Shown here: positions 21,180 to 30,402 of the stretch, in pieces | How positions within the stretch are numbered: the first letter of the stretch is position 1 | Layout of the letters: the number at the start of each line of letters is the position of its first letter | Assembly (NCBI GenBank): GCA_905147135.1 | Contig: LR990052.1 | Location: 16,306,200 to 16,370,199 of the forward strand | Reading direction: 5' to 3' | Length of the DNA stretch: 64,000 nucleotides | Source of the DNA: Blastobasis lacticolella | Taxonomy: Eukaryota > Arthropoda > Insecta > Lepidoptera > Blastobasidae | The notes under the pieces: model-generated | Databases searched by the model: none | What the model was told of the DNA's origin: nothing | Seen by the model: only the letters and a program-made list of their open reading frames with translations | Made by a program: the position numbers and the translations under genes

Positions 21180-21286
21180 AAATTCCAGCGAAGTGGGTGC
21201 GTAGCCGCCTACGTACTGCGTAGTTACGCGTTTCGTAGAACTCGAGCTACGGCGTAGCACGGCCTGCCTACGCATTTAGGCGTGGT
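21180..21286. repeat. GCGTA/TACGC palindromic cluster
   Basis: The pentamers GCGTA, CTACG and TACGC occur about ten times in both orientations within 107 bp, for example GTGCGTAGCCGCCTACGTAC and CTACGGCGTAGCACGG. This is the kind of symmetry seen in subterminal repeats of MITEs. Confidence 0.5.
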
Positions 21287-21509
21287 CTCTGTTGACTCCT
21301 ATCAGCCAAAATTATGGAAAAATTAAAAAACAGTTACTTATTTATGACTTGTCTGTACGTACTTCCATCTTATTCTTTATTCGTGTATATTTACAACAAT
21401 GACTTGGCGGGAAATATAAAAAAATATAGGTAATCTATCTATCTCATCTATCTACCTAATCGATTCTAACAATACAAAGAGCAAAGATTTGTATTTTCCA
21501 TTGTAACGA

Positions 21510-21685
21510 ATAAACTCAAAAACGACTGGTCCGATTTTAAAAAATCATTTACTAATAGGAAGCCACATTGTTCAAGAATGACGTAGGCTACTTTATATCC
21601 CGGGAAAATAATAGGATCCCGCGGGAACGTTGAATGTTTACAGAGATCCGAACTACCGAGACGAAGGTCGCAAGGAAAGGCTAGT
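21510..21685 (-). mobile_element. Family F2 interspersed repeat, inverted
   Basis: It contains AAACTCAAAAACGACTGGTC then CGATTTTAAAAAATC, a TTTATATCCCGGGAAAATAA block, CCCGCGGGAAC, and ends at CTAGT. In the opposite orientation it resembles the copy at 22295. Confidence 0.55.
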
Positions 21686-21773
21686 AATAGATATAGGTAA
21701 AAATCTTGTATGATTGGGAGTTTTCGTTACAAAAACCCCAAATACGTGAAGCATACAGGATACGAGCTTGAGT

Positions 21774-21799
21774 GTGTATGTATGTATGTATGTATGTAT
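21774..21799 (+). repeat. (TATG)n microsatellite
   Basis: Six consecutive GTAT/TATG units follow GAGTGTG. Confidence 0.95.
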
Positions 21800-22294
21800 A
21801 GCATACGTTTCCTGTGCCAACATACAGCTGCGAGCCTCGCGAAATTGTATAAAAGCCCATAAGCGGCAGGTGAGCCGTTTATTTCGGAGGCAATAAATTA
21901 TTATGACGCGGAACTCGTTTGTCAGTGAGTACGGACAGAAATGGAAATCGATTATGCTATGGGAAGTCTGTTGTTCTTGAGTATTAGATTATCCGTTAAA
22001 ATGGGGATTTTTTGAGTTACATATGAAATGTGTGGGTTAAGACATACATACATATCTACATACAGGGCAAATATATAACCCTTTCTTTTGGATTTTGCCG
22101 CAATCGGGGTAATAAACAGGCTAATTAATCAATAGTAAGTCGCGATAAAATGGAGAATAACTTATAATAAAAAATACATAATTGCATTTACTTGAAAAAA
22201 TATTTCGTTTTTCACGATGAAAAAATCAACTATCTATACAAATTAAATGCAAATGTCAAAAAATATTAATCCAGCAGTAAAATATATTATGTAA
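21800..22294. other. No recognisable gene
   Basis: This is AT-rich DNA with no repeat family or frame that I can support. Confidence 0.4.
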
Positions 22295-22440
22295 GTATGA
22301 CCAGTTCCCGCGGAAACCACATTGAATTTCGGGATAAATTATCGCCTATGTGCTATTCTGGGCTATAAGCTATATTACTGCCAAATCTCATGAACAATTA
22401 TGTAGTTTTTCGTGAAGCAGTAACAAACAACCTTAGAAAC
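22295..22440 (+). mobile_element. Family F2 interspersed repeat
   Basis: It contains CAGTTCCCGCGGAAACC, TTTCGGGATAAATTATCGCC, TATGTGCTATTCTGGGC and TAGTTTTTCGTGAAGCAGTA, ending near ACAAACAACC. These blocks have the order seen, inverted, at 21510-21685. Confidence 0.5.
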
Positions 22441-22806
22441 TTTCGCATTTGTATTTATTTATAGTACTAGAACTAATTCAATAACAAAACTGATAATATC
22501 GCTTCTTGCATTTTAGCTTTGGTTTGTAGCTCACACTCATTACTTCTCCAAAAAAAGGAAGAAATATTATTCTCCGCGTAATAAAGTTAAAACGTAAGAT
22601 GAAGCAATCAGAAGAATTTTAATAAAAATACCTCATCTGGCATTAAAATTTCAAACGTCAGGTTGTGTCTACATAACATTTTGGCTTGACAACCAACAAT
22701 ACACCTTAACACTGTGGTAACAGAGTTAAAACTCCATTGCGTTAAAGGCGGACCATTTTCGTGAGCAAAACACGAGAAAGACAACGTCACAGTTTAAACG
22801 TTTTGA
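22441..22806. other. No recognisable gene
   Basis: This is AT-rich sequence upstream of the promoter-like block. A 60-codon minus-strand frame at 22608-22790 has no recognisable domain. Confidence 0.35.
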
Positions 22807-22903
22807 TGACGTCATAAAACCCTGTCGTTATCAAGCGTGTGCCCTATATAAATCAGCGGGTAGCGCGCGGTTGCGCCAAAATAAACCGTGCCATTAAGGC
22901 GGT
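22807..22903 (+). promoter_or_regulatory. TATA/CRE promoter-like block with downstream splice donor
   Basis: A palindromic CRE, TGACGTCA, lies at 22807-22814. TATATAAAT at 22845-22853 is followed by a GC-rich stretch (CAGCGGGTAGCGCGCGG) that would hold the start site about 30 bp downstream. GGCG|GTAAGG at 22899-22907 resembles a 5' splice donor, which would give a noncoding first exon of roughly 25-30 bp. The arrangement is suggestive, but each element is short and could be chance. Confidence 0.3.
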
Positions 22904-23750
22904 AAGGTATGTTTTCAGTTAAACTGAAGTGTAACACAAAAAATAAGCTCAGTGAAAGCCCGGCAGTAAAATGTTTTATATGTGAATCACGGTGTGTGTT
23001 GATACATTAAGCGACGCATGGAAGTTTTAGCTCAATCTGTTTGCAAAAATAGAAAAAAAAAACCAATATAGTATAATAAAAAACAATCTAGGACCAGCTA
23101 GCCTTATGGACACCATCCCCAATAGCGACAGCGTTTGGGTGATATTTGTACAAATCGGTTATTAGATTAAGGTTTTAGGATTATTTAATTTTCGTTATAC
23201 AAATACAAAATACAAATATGTTTATTGAAAAAATCAAATTAATACATATTATGTTGTTACACGTTTCCAGTACATCAACTAGTGTCAGATATATGGAAAG
23301 GTTATTAAATCCTTGTGTTGGTTATGTTTTCATCTGTTTTGTTTGTATTATTTGTATGTTTTTGTATAGTAGAATCGGATTATTATCTATTTTAAATAGT
23401 ATTCCTATACCTAGCAGTCTTTACCGACTTAACAAGTTAAATATATTACACGTAACCCGCCTTACCTTAACGAATGGGTTGAAAATAGCTACTGTGTTTC
23501 CAGTTTCATTACATGGACGCTACCTACGGATTCGAAAGCACAGCTATATCATTTCATAAACAAATAGTCGTTTTAAGTTAGTCGAGTGACATGGAGGTAG
23601 CCTAAATCTACGATAGTCTGTTTCGAGCTGATGTGGTGACGATAATTCCACAGCCAATCAGAACAGGTTCAGTCATTAAAAATGAATTACACAACATTGT
23701 ATTAAAGCGTTACTAAAGAGCGGGTTTGAATTTTCAGTGGATTTCCACGT
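22904..23750. other. No supported gene; one 113-codon AT-rich frame
   Basis: The frame at 23218-23559 encodes a Leu/Ile/Val-rich peptide with a hydrophobic stretch near residues 35-60. Its composition follows the AT-rich DNA and it has no domain I recognise, so I treat it as chance. It does lie downstream of the promoter-like block at 22807, which is the only reason to look again. Confidence 0.3.
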
Positions 23751-24013
23751 ATTGAAACGTTTATTACAACGTTTATTTATTTAAACTTATATAAAAGAGC
23801 CGCCTAAACTTTCCCATTTCACATTTTGGTAACCATTGAAAATTGATTGATACCCAATTTATATAAAAACATTAAACATAAAAACAACAAAATTTACACA
23901 AAAATTCATAATTAATGTCATAATAATTTTGCTTATGTCAAAAGAATAATTGTTTAAAATTAAAACGTTTATGAAAACGTTTATTTATTTAAACGTTATA
24001 AAGGAGCCGTGTA
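23751..24013 (+). repeat. Duplicated TATA-proximal module (two copies, 208 bp apart)
   Basis: Copy 1 (23751-23805) and copy 2 (23959-24013) share ATTRAAACGTTTAT, ACGTTTATTTATTTAAAC, a TATAAA-type box and RGAGCCG. In copy 2 AACGTTTATTTATTTAAACGTT (23976-23997) is a near-perfect inverted repeat with 8-bp arms. Outside these 55 bp the copies diverge. They could be tandem promoters or a MITE fragment. Confidence 0.55.
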
Positions 24014-24418
24014 TTTGTTGAGTGGTGAATGAATTAAAAAATATTCGACAGAACAATTTCACCCGAAATTTTAACGAGATTCAAACACGTGGATATACAA
24101 TCAAAAAGGCAAAGATAATATAACTCCGAGCAACTCAGTAGCTAAAATCTTTCTGTATCTTTCGTCATGAGTAACTATAACTTGTAATATAATATTGTAT
24201 AAGCGGCTTCTTGTATTGCGTTTAAAGTGAATCATGTTGTAAGCAGGTAGAGTTTGCCGATAAATGATTATTCTCTGGCGCTATTCTCCAAGTGTTAGGC
24301 GTTAAGTCATGGCATGAACGGTCGCCCATTCCTCTGTTACGCATAAATCCGAGTCGGTCTCACGCAGCTTGTAGGGCGGGGGCTCAGTGTCGGAGAGAAT
24401 GTTGTTTAAATTCTTTTC
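24014..24418. other. No recognisable gene
   Basis: This is AT-rich, then mixed sequence leading into a LINE remnant. I see no exon. Confidence 0.4.
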
Positions 24419-24606
24419 ATGAGGCTATTGGAATACTGTTGCCATCTCTGGGCTGGGAAACCTCAAAATAAGGTTCTTTTTGAACGCATTCCAGGTCGAG
24501 CAACCCGAATCGACCACGAAGTTCTTATGAGCCGTTCGACCATCTGGTATAACGGAGAGATGTATCGGCTCTGGGATAGTGTATATTCTGGGCAGTTATT
24601 TGAGAA
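24419..24606 (+). pseudogene. CR1/Jockey-type LINE reverse transcriptase remnant
   Basis: The frame encodes LLEYCCHLWAGKPQNK, then a FERIPGRATRI block. I recognise the pattern xEYCxHLWAGxP followed by xDRIQRRAxRI, which lies C-terminal to the RT domain in CR1/Jockey-like LINE proteins. Later residues (VLMSRSTIWYNGEMYRLWDS) fit the family only loosely, so the copy is diverged. The Family C SINE at 24611 directly follows. The frame formally continues to 24664, but those codons come from the SINE. Confidence 0.7.
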
Positions 24607-24610
24607 TTTT

Positions 24611-24866
24611 ATGTTAGTTAATGTCCCGGTCATGGTCGGCATGAAAGAGGGCGATCCGCTTTGACCATGATCCAGGATTTCGCAGATCAGATAATTACAG
24701 TGGAGCGACTGCCATCTGATCTCCGTGACCCTGCTACCAGGGGAACCTGACCAGATTGGATCGTGGTTACACTTTCAGTCGCCTAAATGTGCAGTTTTCA
24801 TCACGATGTTTACCCTCTCGCTTACGAGTCGGATACCTTAACCACTGGGCCACCGACGCTCCTCCG
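24611..24866 (-). mobile_element. Family C tRNA-derived SINE
   Basis: The plus-strand blocks TGACCATGATCCAGGATTTC, AGTGGAGCGACTGCCATCTG and CCTGACCAGATTGGATCGTG are shared with 52745-52975. The tRNA-like head on the minus strand reads GGTGGCCCAGTGGTTAAGG near 24866. The B-box part is deleted between the body and the A-box end, unlike the copy at 16630. Its 3' end lies within the preceding LINE remnant. Confidence 0.78.
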
Positions 24867-25637
24867 ACGGTGGCACTCCACCCGGATATTTACGTTAAAT
24901 CTTTACGAGTCAATCCCGTGGCTCGCATTTGATGTTATTATGCGTTCCGTTTTTACGCCGCCTCCATTCGGCAGTAGTCACGGAAATCACGGAATAAACT
25001 ATTTTTGTGCGATCAACGGGCGGCTCGTAAAACGGAACGTCGCAGTCGGTGTCGCATTGAATTTTATGGGAATATAAGTTGCTTATGAAGCGGTTTCGGG
25101 CGTTCGTCTGTACTTGATTTATAGGGAGTTGGTATGCGTGAGGCACTCGTAAAGGTTAATGCAATATGCTATGGTGTTATAGATGGAGACATAGCATGGT
25201 TTTCGGAGTTTTACCCATGGTTCTGGTGAATCGACGTATTTGAGTTCACGTCAGACAGGGCAGAAGTTGAAATAATGTTTTTTAATTTCACGGATCGTTC
25301 AGGGGTTTTTGTTACAAACAATTTTCTTTAGGTTTTATTATAAAGCCGTATCCAAATCCACCCTGCACACCACCAGGCAGTTCCGTGAGTGAACCAATAA
25401 AATGTATCCATCAGTCAAACTTCAAAGCCGTGATTAACTCAGAAATTTGTTCGCTCTAAGGCCTGTTACAGAACGGTGCAATATTACGCGTAAGGGCGCG
25501 CACACACGCCATTGGTGTATTGAAGAATTCCCATTTGTCCTTATTTATGGAATGGTACGTAAAGCCGTGCGGTCACGGGCGATGTGGTTTCAGCTGATTG
25601 GTTTAGTTTTAAGAGGGAAATATTAAAATTATATTTA
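24867..25637. other. No recognisable gene; CpG-containing noncoding segment
   Basis: The part at 24900-25110 is GC-richer, with overlapping frames on both strands (24787-25077 and 24910-25146) that share no recognisable domain. A similar patch lies at 25490-25600. Either may be regulatory, but I have no direct evidence. Confidence 0.35.
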
Positions 25638-25832
25638 CTAGCAGCCGCCCCGGCTTCGCACGGGTACCACTACGGGTACACGGGTATATAGTCTATGTCA
25701 CCCGGGGATAGTGTAGCTTCCCAACGGTGAAAGAATTTTTGAAATCGGTCCAGTAGTTTCGAAGCATATTCAATACAAACAAACAAACAAACAAAAATCA
25801 AACCTTTCCTCTTTATAATATTAGTATAGATA
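25638..25832 (+). mobile_element. Family F2 repeat with CTTTATAATATTAGTATAGA end
   Basis: It begins ACTAGCAGCCGCCCCGGCTT and CGCACGGG, has a TTTTTGAAATCGGTCCAGTA block and a CAAACAAACAAACAAACAAA run, and ends TTTATAATATTAGTATAGAT. This is a complete-looking copy of a widespread insect noncoding repeat. Relatives lie at 34770 and 44814. Confidence 0.75.
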
Positions 25833-26196
25833 ACTCTTTAACATGTGGCGTTAGCTCGATTATGGTAGTTAGATTTTTGTAATCCGATTTGTGACCTGCA
25901 ATTAATTGATGCGAAGCTACAGAGCCTCGAGCATCGGCGCAGGGTTGCGCAGGGCCCCTTTCCGCCATTAGGAGACGCGATACGGGCGAACCCTTCATTC
26001 TTATGTCGTGGATCTTCCAGCTATCTTTGGTTCAACCTTTATAATGCGTATGGCTAAGGAATGGAACACGTCACCTGCGAGTGTGTTCCCTGATATAATG
26101 ATCAGGGATCAACATTTACAGTTCCCATAGTTTCTTGCTCCACATGCACAACCGCGAGATTTATTCAGGTTTCCAGAATACCTAGTACCACCATAC
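25833..26196. other. No recognisable gene
   Basis: This is mixed sequence. A 61-codon minus-strand frame at 25813-25998 is unsupported. Confidence 0.35.
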
Positions 26197-26290
26197 CCAT
26201 ACAGATTCTAAAACAAAGTCCCACGCCACGTCTGTCTGCGATAAACTCAAAAACTACTCAACAGATTTAGTTTCAGTAAAATACAAAGTT
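26197..26290 (+). repeat. Dispersed repeat fragment, shared with 28313
   Basis: ACAGATTCTAAAACAAAGTC, CCACGCCACGTCTGTCTGCG and ATAAACTCAAAAACTACTCA occur here. Nearly the same string occurs at 28313-28372. The block resembles the ends of Family F2 copies. Confidence 0.55.
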
Positions 26291-26764
26291 AAAAAGGCTT
26301 ATCTTACAAAGACCAGTTAAAACAGAACATCCACAAAGACTAACCATAATTCAGACACGACAACAAGATTAAAGATGCTACTAGAGCTATCTGGGAGGGA
26401 AAATCACTGCTCCTCAGAATACTAATTACCGCTATAAGTCAAGAGGGAACCGAGCTCGGGAGTTGCGCTTCTGCGAACAATGCGGACATAGTCTTTGGTT
26501 GGTAATGAAGTAAATATAGTCCTTTATCGTGGGAAATGGGAATCTGTTTAATGTATGTGTGTTGGTTTTATTTTTGTTCAGAGGCTCAAGTTTAAAAAGA
26601 AATGTAATATCTAACAGAGAAGAGAAATAACTAGGACGTTATAATATTATTTAACAAAAAAGCAACGCGTAAACATGCTGTTGTAAGGAAAATTTAAACT
26701 GCCATAAACTGAATATTTAATTGAATTTTTTTCGTTTAGTTTGGTAACATACAGTCACCGTTTA
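26291..26764. other. No recognisable gene
   Basis: This is AT-rich DNA with no supported feature up to the target duplication of the next LINE. Confidence 0.4.
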
Positions 26765-26834
26765 TATTACTACTTTTTTTTTTTAAATGAAATTACATTT
26801 TTACGGTAGCTAATACTAAATTATAAAATAATAT

Positions 26835-27149
26835 TTACAAATAAAAAACTTGCCCCAAATCCCTTGTTAAAGGAATTGTTCCCAAAAGGCTGGCCGCATT
26901 GCCTCGCTGTATCGCGAGGCTAATCCTTTGGCCAAGGTATTGGCCAGCCTTTTGGTCATGCGAAGTGTTAACCAGGCGCTTGGACAACTCTTTGAAGAGA
27001 GTATGAGCGCCTGGTCCCCACGGCCCAAGCGTTTCTACGCCAAACGGCGCAAATAGATGATCTCCGCTGAGGCCAGCATATTTGCGCCGTTTGAAATTTT
27101 CTGCCGAAGCGGCAGCGGAACCGGCATTGACACTCGTGGATGATTCCAT
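26835..27149 (-). pseudogene. Non-LTR retrotransposon ORF, C-terminal fragment
   Basis: A clean frame of 104 codons encodes ENFKRRKYAGL, then FAPFGVETLGPWGPGA, LFKELSKRLVN, and QRISLAIQRGNAASLLGTIP. The pattern KxxKYxxL-xxFxPxxVETxGxxGPxA followed by LxQRxSxAxQRGNAAS is the conserved end of a large LINE protein class found in many animals. No RT catalytic residues are included. The start Met lies in the hairpin region and is preceded in frame by a stop four codons upstream, so it is not a real start. The element's poly(A) lies 50-60 bp beyond the stop. The clade within non-LTR elements is uncertain. Confidence 0.88.
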
Positions 27150-27161
27150 CCACGAGTGTCA
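27128..27161. repeat. Perfect 15-bp hairpin
   Basis: TGACACTCGTGGATG (27128-27142) and CATCCACGAGTGTCA (27147-27161) are exact reverse complements around a 4-nt loop ATTC. It lies at the truncated 5' end of the LINE insertion. Confidence 0.95.
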
Positions 27162-27205
27162 TTCCATCATGTGACGGTGCAAGGGTATCGACGCTATTAC
27201 TACTT

Positions 27206-27699
27206 ATACTAATTTATACTAAGTACCTATATGTTGCTCGCGACATCATCCACGTCTTCCTGAGAGCACTGCTTTGAATTCGGTAAAAATTTTAGCCTAT
27301 AACACTGCATAATTACACCATAAAACCGTACAGTTGATTTTGCGTGAGAATACCACATACTTTCGCATTTATAACACTCGAACCCTTAAACGAATATTCA
27401 CGATATCTTGGTAAAATATGTACTTAACGTAACGAAGTGTCACTTCTGCCACTTGCCACTTGCTCTGTGATTGATGCAATTAATTAAGCTAGTTAAAGAG
27501 CTTAACTGTAAGTTCCCTCGGAGCTTCTTTATACTGTCTGAGTAATGTGACGGGGAGCTGAGAAAGCGAAGTTGACTAGAATGACGAGCTTCAAGTAATT
27601 CAAGAATTTTAGAGTTGAAAAGAGGTTTTAAAAAAAAACTAAGCCAAGGTTTAAACTATAGGTATATTATGAGTGTTTCTGTTTCTGGCTATAAAGATC
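27206..27699. other. No recognisable gene
   Basis: This is AT-rich sequence between two insertions. Nothing was recognised. Confidence 0.4.
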
Positions 27700-27869
27700 A
27701 GGGGTTTTAAAAGGCCACATTAGCGTTTCATAATATGATTCATATTAATTGGTCACAAACATATCTGCTATTGACATGCCAATTCAAAATGACGTCACTT
27801 AGTTTCAGAAAATTTTGTGACAAATTAATATTTATCATAATATGAAACGCTAATGTTCTTAGACCCTCT
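27700..27869. mobile_element. MITE, copy 1 (AGGGG...TTAGCGTTTCATAAT inverted ends)
   Basis: The left arm ATTAGCGTTTCATAATATGA and the reverse complement of the right arm, ATTAGCGTTTCATATTATGA, continue as inverted repeats for about 40 bp. With the outer AGGGGTTTTAAAA/TTAGACCCTCT block included, each arm is about 60 bp. The centre holds AAAATGACGTCACTTAGTTT. A second copy with the same arms and centre is at 41503-41712. Confidence 0.88.
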
Positions 27870-28010
27870 TTTTCTCTTAAGCTCCAAGACTATTGCAAGC
27901 ATCTCTATGCCGAAGTAAAGTTAAGCAGTTTCGTTTCGCACGATTCATTTAGTAATAGCCAACTGGACCCCCACTTTACTAAAATATTAAAGAGTCTTCA
28001 TTTATTTGAA

Positions 28011-28050
28011 AGTAGTGGACCCGGCGCTACTTTATTCGCGTACACCTATG
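28011..28050 (+). mobile_element. Family F repeat, 5' fragment
   Basis: AGTAGTGGACCCGGCGCTAC then TTTATTCGCGTACACCTA matches the head of Family F. It stops where the Family A copy begins and does not resume beyond it. Confidence 0.6.
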
Positions 28051-28310
28051 TATCATCATCCCAGACTGTAACAGTCCACTGCTGGACTTAGGGCCTCTCC
28101 CACGAAAGGGGAGCTTATTGCCATAATCTCCACGCTTGGCAGGCGGGTTGGAGATCGCAGTGCTTAAAAATAACAATGGAAAATGCTGCTGCCCATTTTT
28201 CAGACTACGGAGACTCTTGATCTTTTGCCTCGAAAACATTAGTCGCCTTGTGCGACACGCACGAGTGTAAGGGGATGGTGCTATTCTACTCTGCCGGACA
28301 CCACGCGGCC
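28051..28310 (-). mobile_element. Family A short interspersed repeat
   Basis: This is a near full-length inverted copy running from CATCATCCCAGACTGTAACA to GGACACCACGCGGCC on the plus strand. The tail is only GATGATA. The 111-codon minus-strand frame here (28027-28362) is repeat-derived and matches the frame in the copy at 270-578. Confidence 0.85.
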
Positions 28311-28312
28311 AA

Positions 28313-28395
28313 ACAGATTCTAAAATAAAGTCCCACGCCACGTTTGTCTGCGATAAGCTCAAAAATTACTATGTATAGATGTACTATGTATGTAT
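28313..28395 (+). repeat. Dispersed repeat fragment, shared with 26197
   Basis: ACAGATTCTAAAATAAAGTC, CCACGCCACGTTTGTCTGCG and ATAAGCTCAAAAATTACTAT are near-identical to 26202-26270. ATGTA repeats follow. Confidence 0.55.
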
Positions 28396-28847
28396 AGATA
28401 AAGATAAAAAAGGCGCTTCCCAATTAGTTGTCACTGGCACCCACAAGTACTTTGAATTGCAAAATAAATAAAAAATTGTCGGAATATTTACCAATGCAAT
28501 AATTCCGACAAATTTTAACCCCTTACCAAATGGCGTTTCGAAAATTGACTCGGGCTTTTCGAGATTCAATTTTAAAAATCGAGATTGAATTAATAAGCGG
28601 TCCCCCAAACAGACAAGGCGTATATAGGTGGGATTTTAATGAAAAAAATCCCGTTTGATTCTTCCCACTTAATAAAGTGGGAAGGTACAACCCTTCTGTG
28701 CCGGATGAAATATTGAGGCGTCTAAGAAATATGACTTGGTGCAAGAGAAGCGAATATAGCGTTTACGGGTCTCCTTTTAAAAAACGTATATGACGAGTCG
28801 AAGTTGAGCAAGGTCTTTTATAGGGTTTTCAGGTTTTTTCTTTTATT
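28396..28847. other. No recognisable gene; short hairpins
   Basis: CTTCCCACTT and AAGTGGGAAG at 28663-28684 form a hairpin with a short loop. TCGAGATT words repeat at 28558 and 28577. Two overlapping minus-strand frames of 73-74 codons have no recognisable domains. Confidence 0.4.
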
Positions 28848-28880
28848 ACAGTCTCGGGAGTCGATTGGCACCCTGTGACG
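28848..28880 (+). repeat. Short dispersed repeat (AGTCGATTGGCACC)
   Basis: CAGTCTCGGGAGTCGATTGG then CACCCTGTGACG recurs at 36393-36425 and, diverged, at 45747-45775. Confidence 0.55.
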
Positions 28881-29134
28881 GTTACTCTCTTTATGTTTAT
28901 GAATACCTATCAGATCGACTCCTACCGCTATTGACTTGAAAATGAAATCGATATTTCCATAATATGTGTTATCTGACCGTTTATTTCACAATCTCATTTT
29001 ACGGGGCCTTACGATATACTGAATATAAGAAATATTGTTTAGTTCAGATTGTGAATAAAAATTGAAAAGTCAAAGTGTTCTAATTATCATAACTTAATCA
29101 GAATTTTTGGAAATAAATCAGTTTATTTTGCCTA

Positions 29135-29205
29135 GGCAGGCACCACGGTCAGACGGTCCACCTGATGGAAAGCGGCCACCGTCTGCATTGCATTGCATTG
29201 CACAG
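29135..29205 (+). repeat. Family G repeat fragment
   Basis: GGCACCACGGTCAGACGGTC then CACCTGATGGAAAGCGGCCA. A short GCATT tandem (GCATTGCATTGCATTG) follows at 29193-29209. Confidence 0.55.
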
Positions 29206-29244
29206 GACTGCATTTTGTTGAATCAAGAGATGAGTTATTTTCTA

Positions 29245-29480
29245 AACTATTAAACCGCCTTTAATGAAACAAAACTATAAGAACCATCTCGATTAAGCTG
29301 CCATTCAAATAAAATAAACCGCATTGAAATCAGTCCATCCCTCCGCTCGGGAGCTACTATTAATAGACATGTCATATTTGTCAACGAATATTTATTTATT
29401 TATTTTTATTTATATCCATAGATACACACGTCAAACCTACAATACCCCTCTCAATTTTTACGTCGGTGGTTAAAACGCTT
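29245..29480 (+). mobile_element. Family H repeat
   Basis: It carries AACTATAAGAACCATCTCGA, AACCGCATTGAAATCAGTCC, TCGGGAGCTAC, ACACACGTCAAAC and TACGTCGGTGGTTAAAAC in the same order as 43150-43345. Between the blocks sits TTTGTCAACGAATATTTATT, which looks like a fragment of the Family B 3' end. Confidence 0.6.
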
Positions 29481-30145
29481 TAGTTACACCAAGTCCCACC
29501 GCTACCGCTCATCTTCACCACGAGGGCTCCGCACACACCAGCCGCAGCGTGGCCACACTAATTAAATATTTCAACTGATTAACTACATAAAGGACCTAAG
29601 GAAGTGCCTAGAGGCACTCTAGGGCGGCATTATTTTTAATTCAGTCGACGGAAGCTAAGATTTGCGAGCGACAGGCGAAGGGTTGAAAAAAATTAACGGG
29701 GTCCAAAAAGGGGTCCAAATGGATGTACTTGGATGGTATTAAGTTAAATATTAATTGGTTTTGTCCTTTGTTAGGGAGATTAGCGGTGTCGGGGTGGTGG
29801 TTTACATGGGTTTTTAGGAACGGAGATTTTGATATCAGGAATTGGGTAAGATTGAAGTTTCAGATTGATTAGAAAAGAAATAAGATGTAATATTCCATAC
29901 AAGGTTTCTTGTATTGCAGACATTTGTGGATACAACTACAAAATTACGAACACTTAGTCAAAGATCGTAAGTCTAATAATTAATTATTCGGTTTTTACCG
30001 CAAACTGGTATCAATTCCGGGTAGAGTGCCGGAATTGTAGAGAGCTGCATGACAGACTGGAATATTATCACTAAATTACATCCAACTATAAAATTCAAGC
30101 ATTGTGACCCCAAGCATTAGCAGCATTAGACATTTACTGCATTCC
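29481..30145. other. No recognisable gene
   Basis: This is mixed noncoding sequence. I see no supported repeat or exon. Confidence 0.4.
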
Positions 30146-30402
30146 TGACGACCTGAGTGGTTCAATGGTCAACATGCCGGTCTGCCACGCAAGAGGTCCC
30201 GGGTTCGATTCCCGGCCGGGCAGAAATTGAAATGATGAATTTTAATTTCTGTTACGGGTCTGGGTGTTCTATGTATAATAAGTATGTATTTAAAAGTATT
30301 TAAGTAGTATATCAGTTATCTAGCACCCATAGTACAAGCTTTGCTTAGTTTGGGGCTAGATGGCGCTGTGTGAATTTGTCCACGAATATTTATTTATTTT
30401 TG
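30146..30402 (+). mobile_element. Family B tRNA-derived SINE, intact copy
   Basis: TGACGACCTGAGTGGTTCAA provides the A box and GGTTCGATTCC at about 30199 the B box, followed by CGGCCGGGCAG. The tRNA-like head is about 80 bp. The body runs from AAATTGAAATGATGAATTTT to GGGGCTAGATGGCGCTGTGT, and it ends in ATTTATTTATTTTT. The Pol III promoter appears intact. The sequence is almost identical to 45790-46043, suggesting recent activity. Confidence 0.9.

Larger units (their letters stand above)
26776..27194 (-). mobile_element. 5'-truncated non-LTR retrotransposon insertion with 11-bp target-site duplication
   Basis: TATTACTACTT occurs exactly at 26765-26775 and 27195-27205. Next to the left copy is a T run, which on the minus strand is the poly(A) tail, then a short 3' UTR, then the coding end. 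All hallmarks of target-primed reverse transcription are present. The truncated 5' end carries a perfect hairpin (27128-27161). Confidence 0.92.

Noticed and set aside
23218..23559. 113-codon frame with a hydrophobic stretch
   Set aside because: It is AT-driven composition with no signal peptide followed by a mature domain that I can recognise. One frame of this length in 64 kb is not unexpected. It is kept only as a note.
28027..28362. 111-codon minus-strand frame
   Set aside because: It is almost entirely Family A sequence. Other copies carry stops and frameshifts, so no selection for coding is visible.
30176..30230. tRNA gene (intact B box)
   Set aside because: It is the head of a Family B SINE with a 170-bp body and AT-rich tail. 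No tRNA cloverleaf with matching acceptor stems is present.
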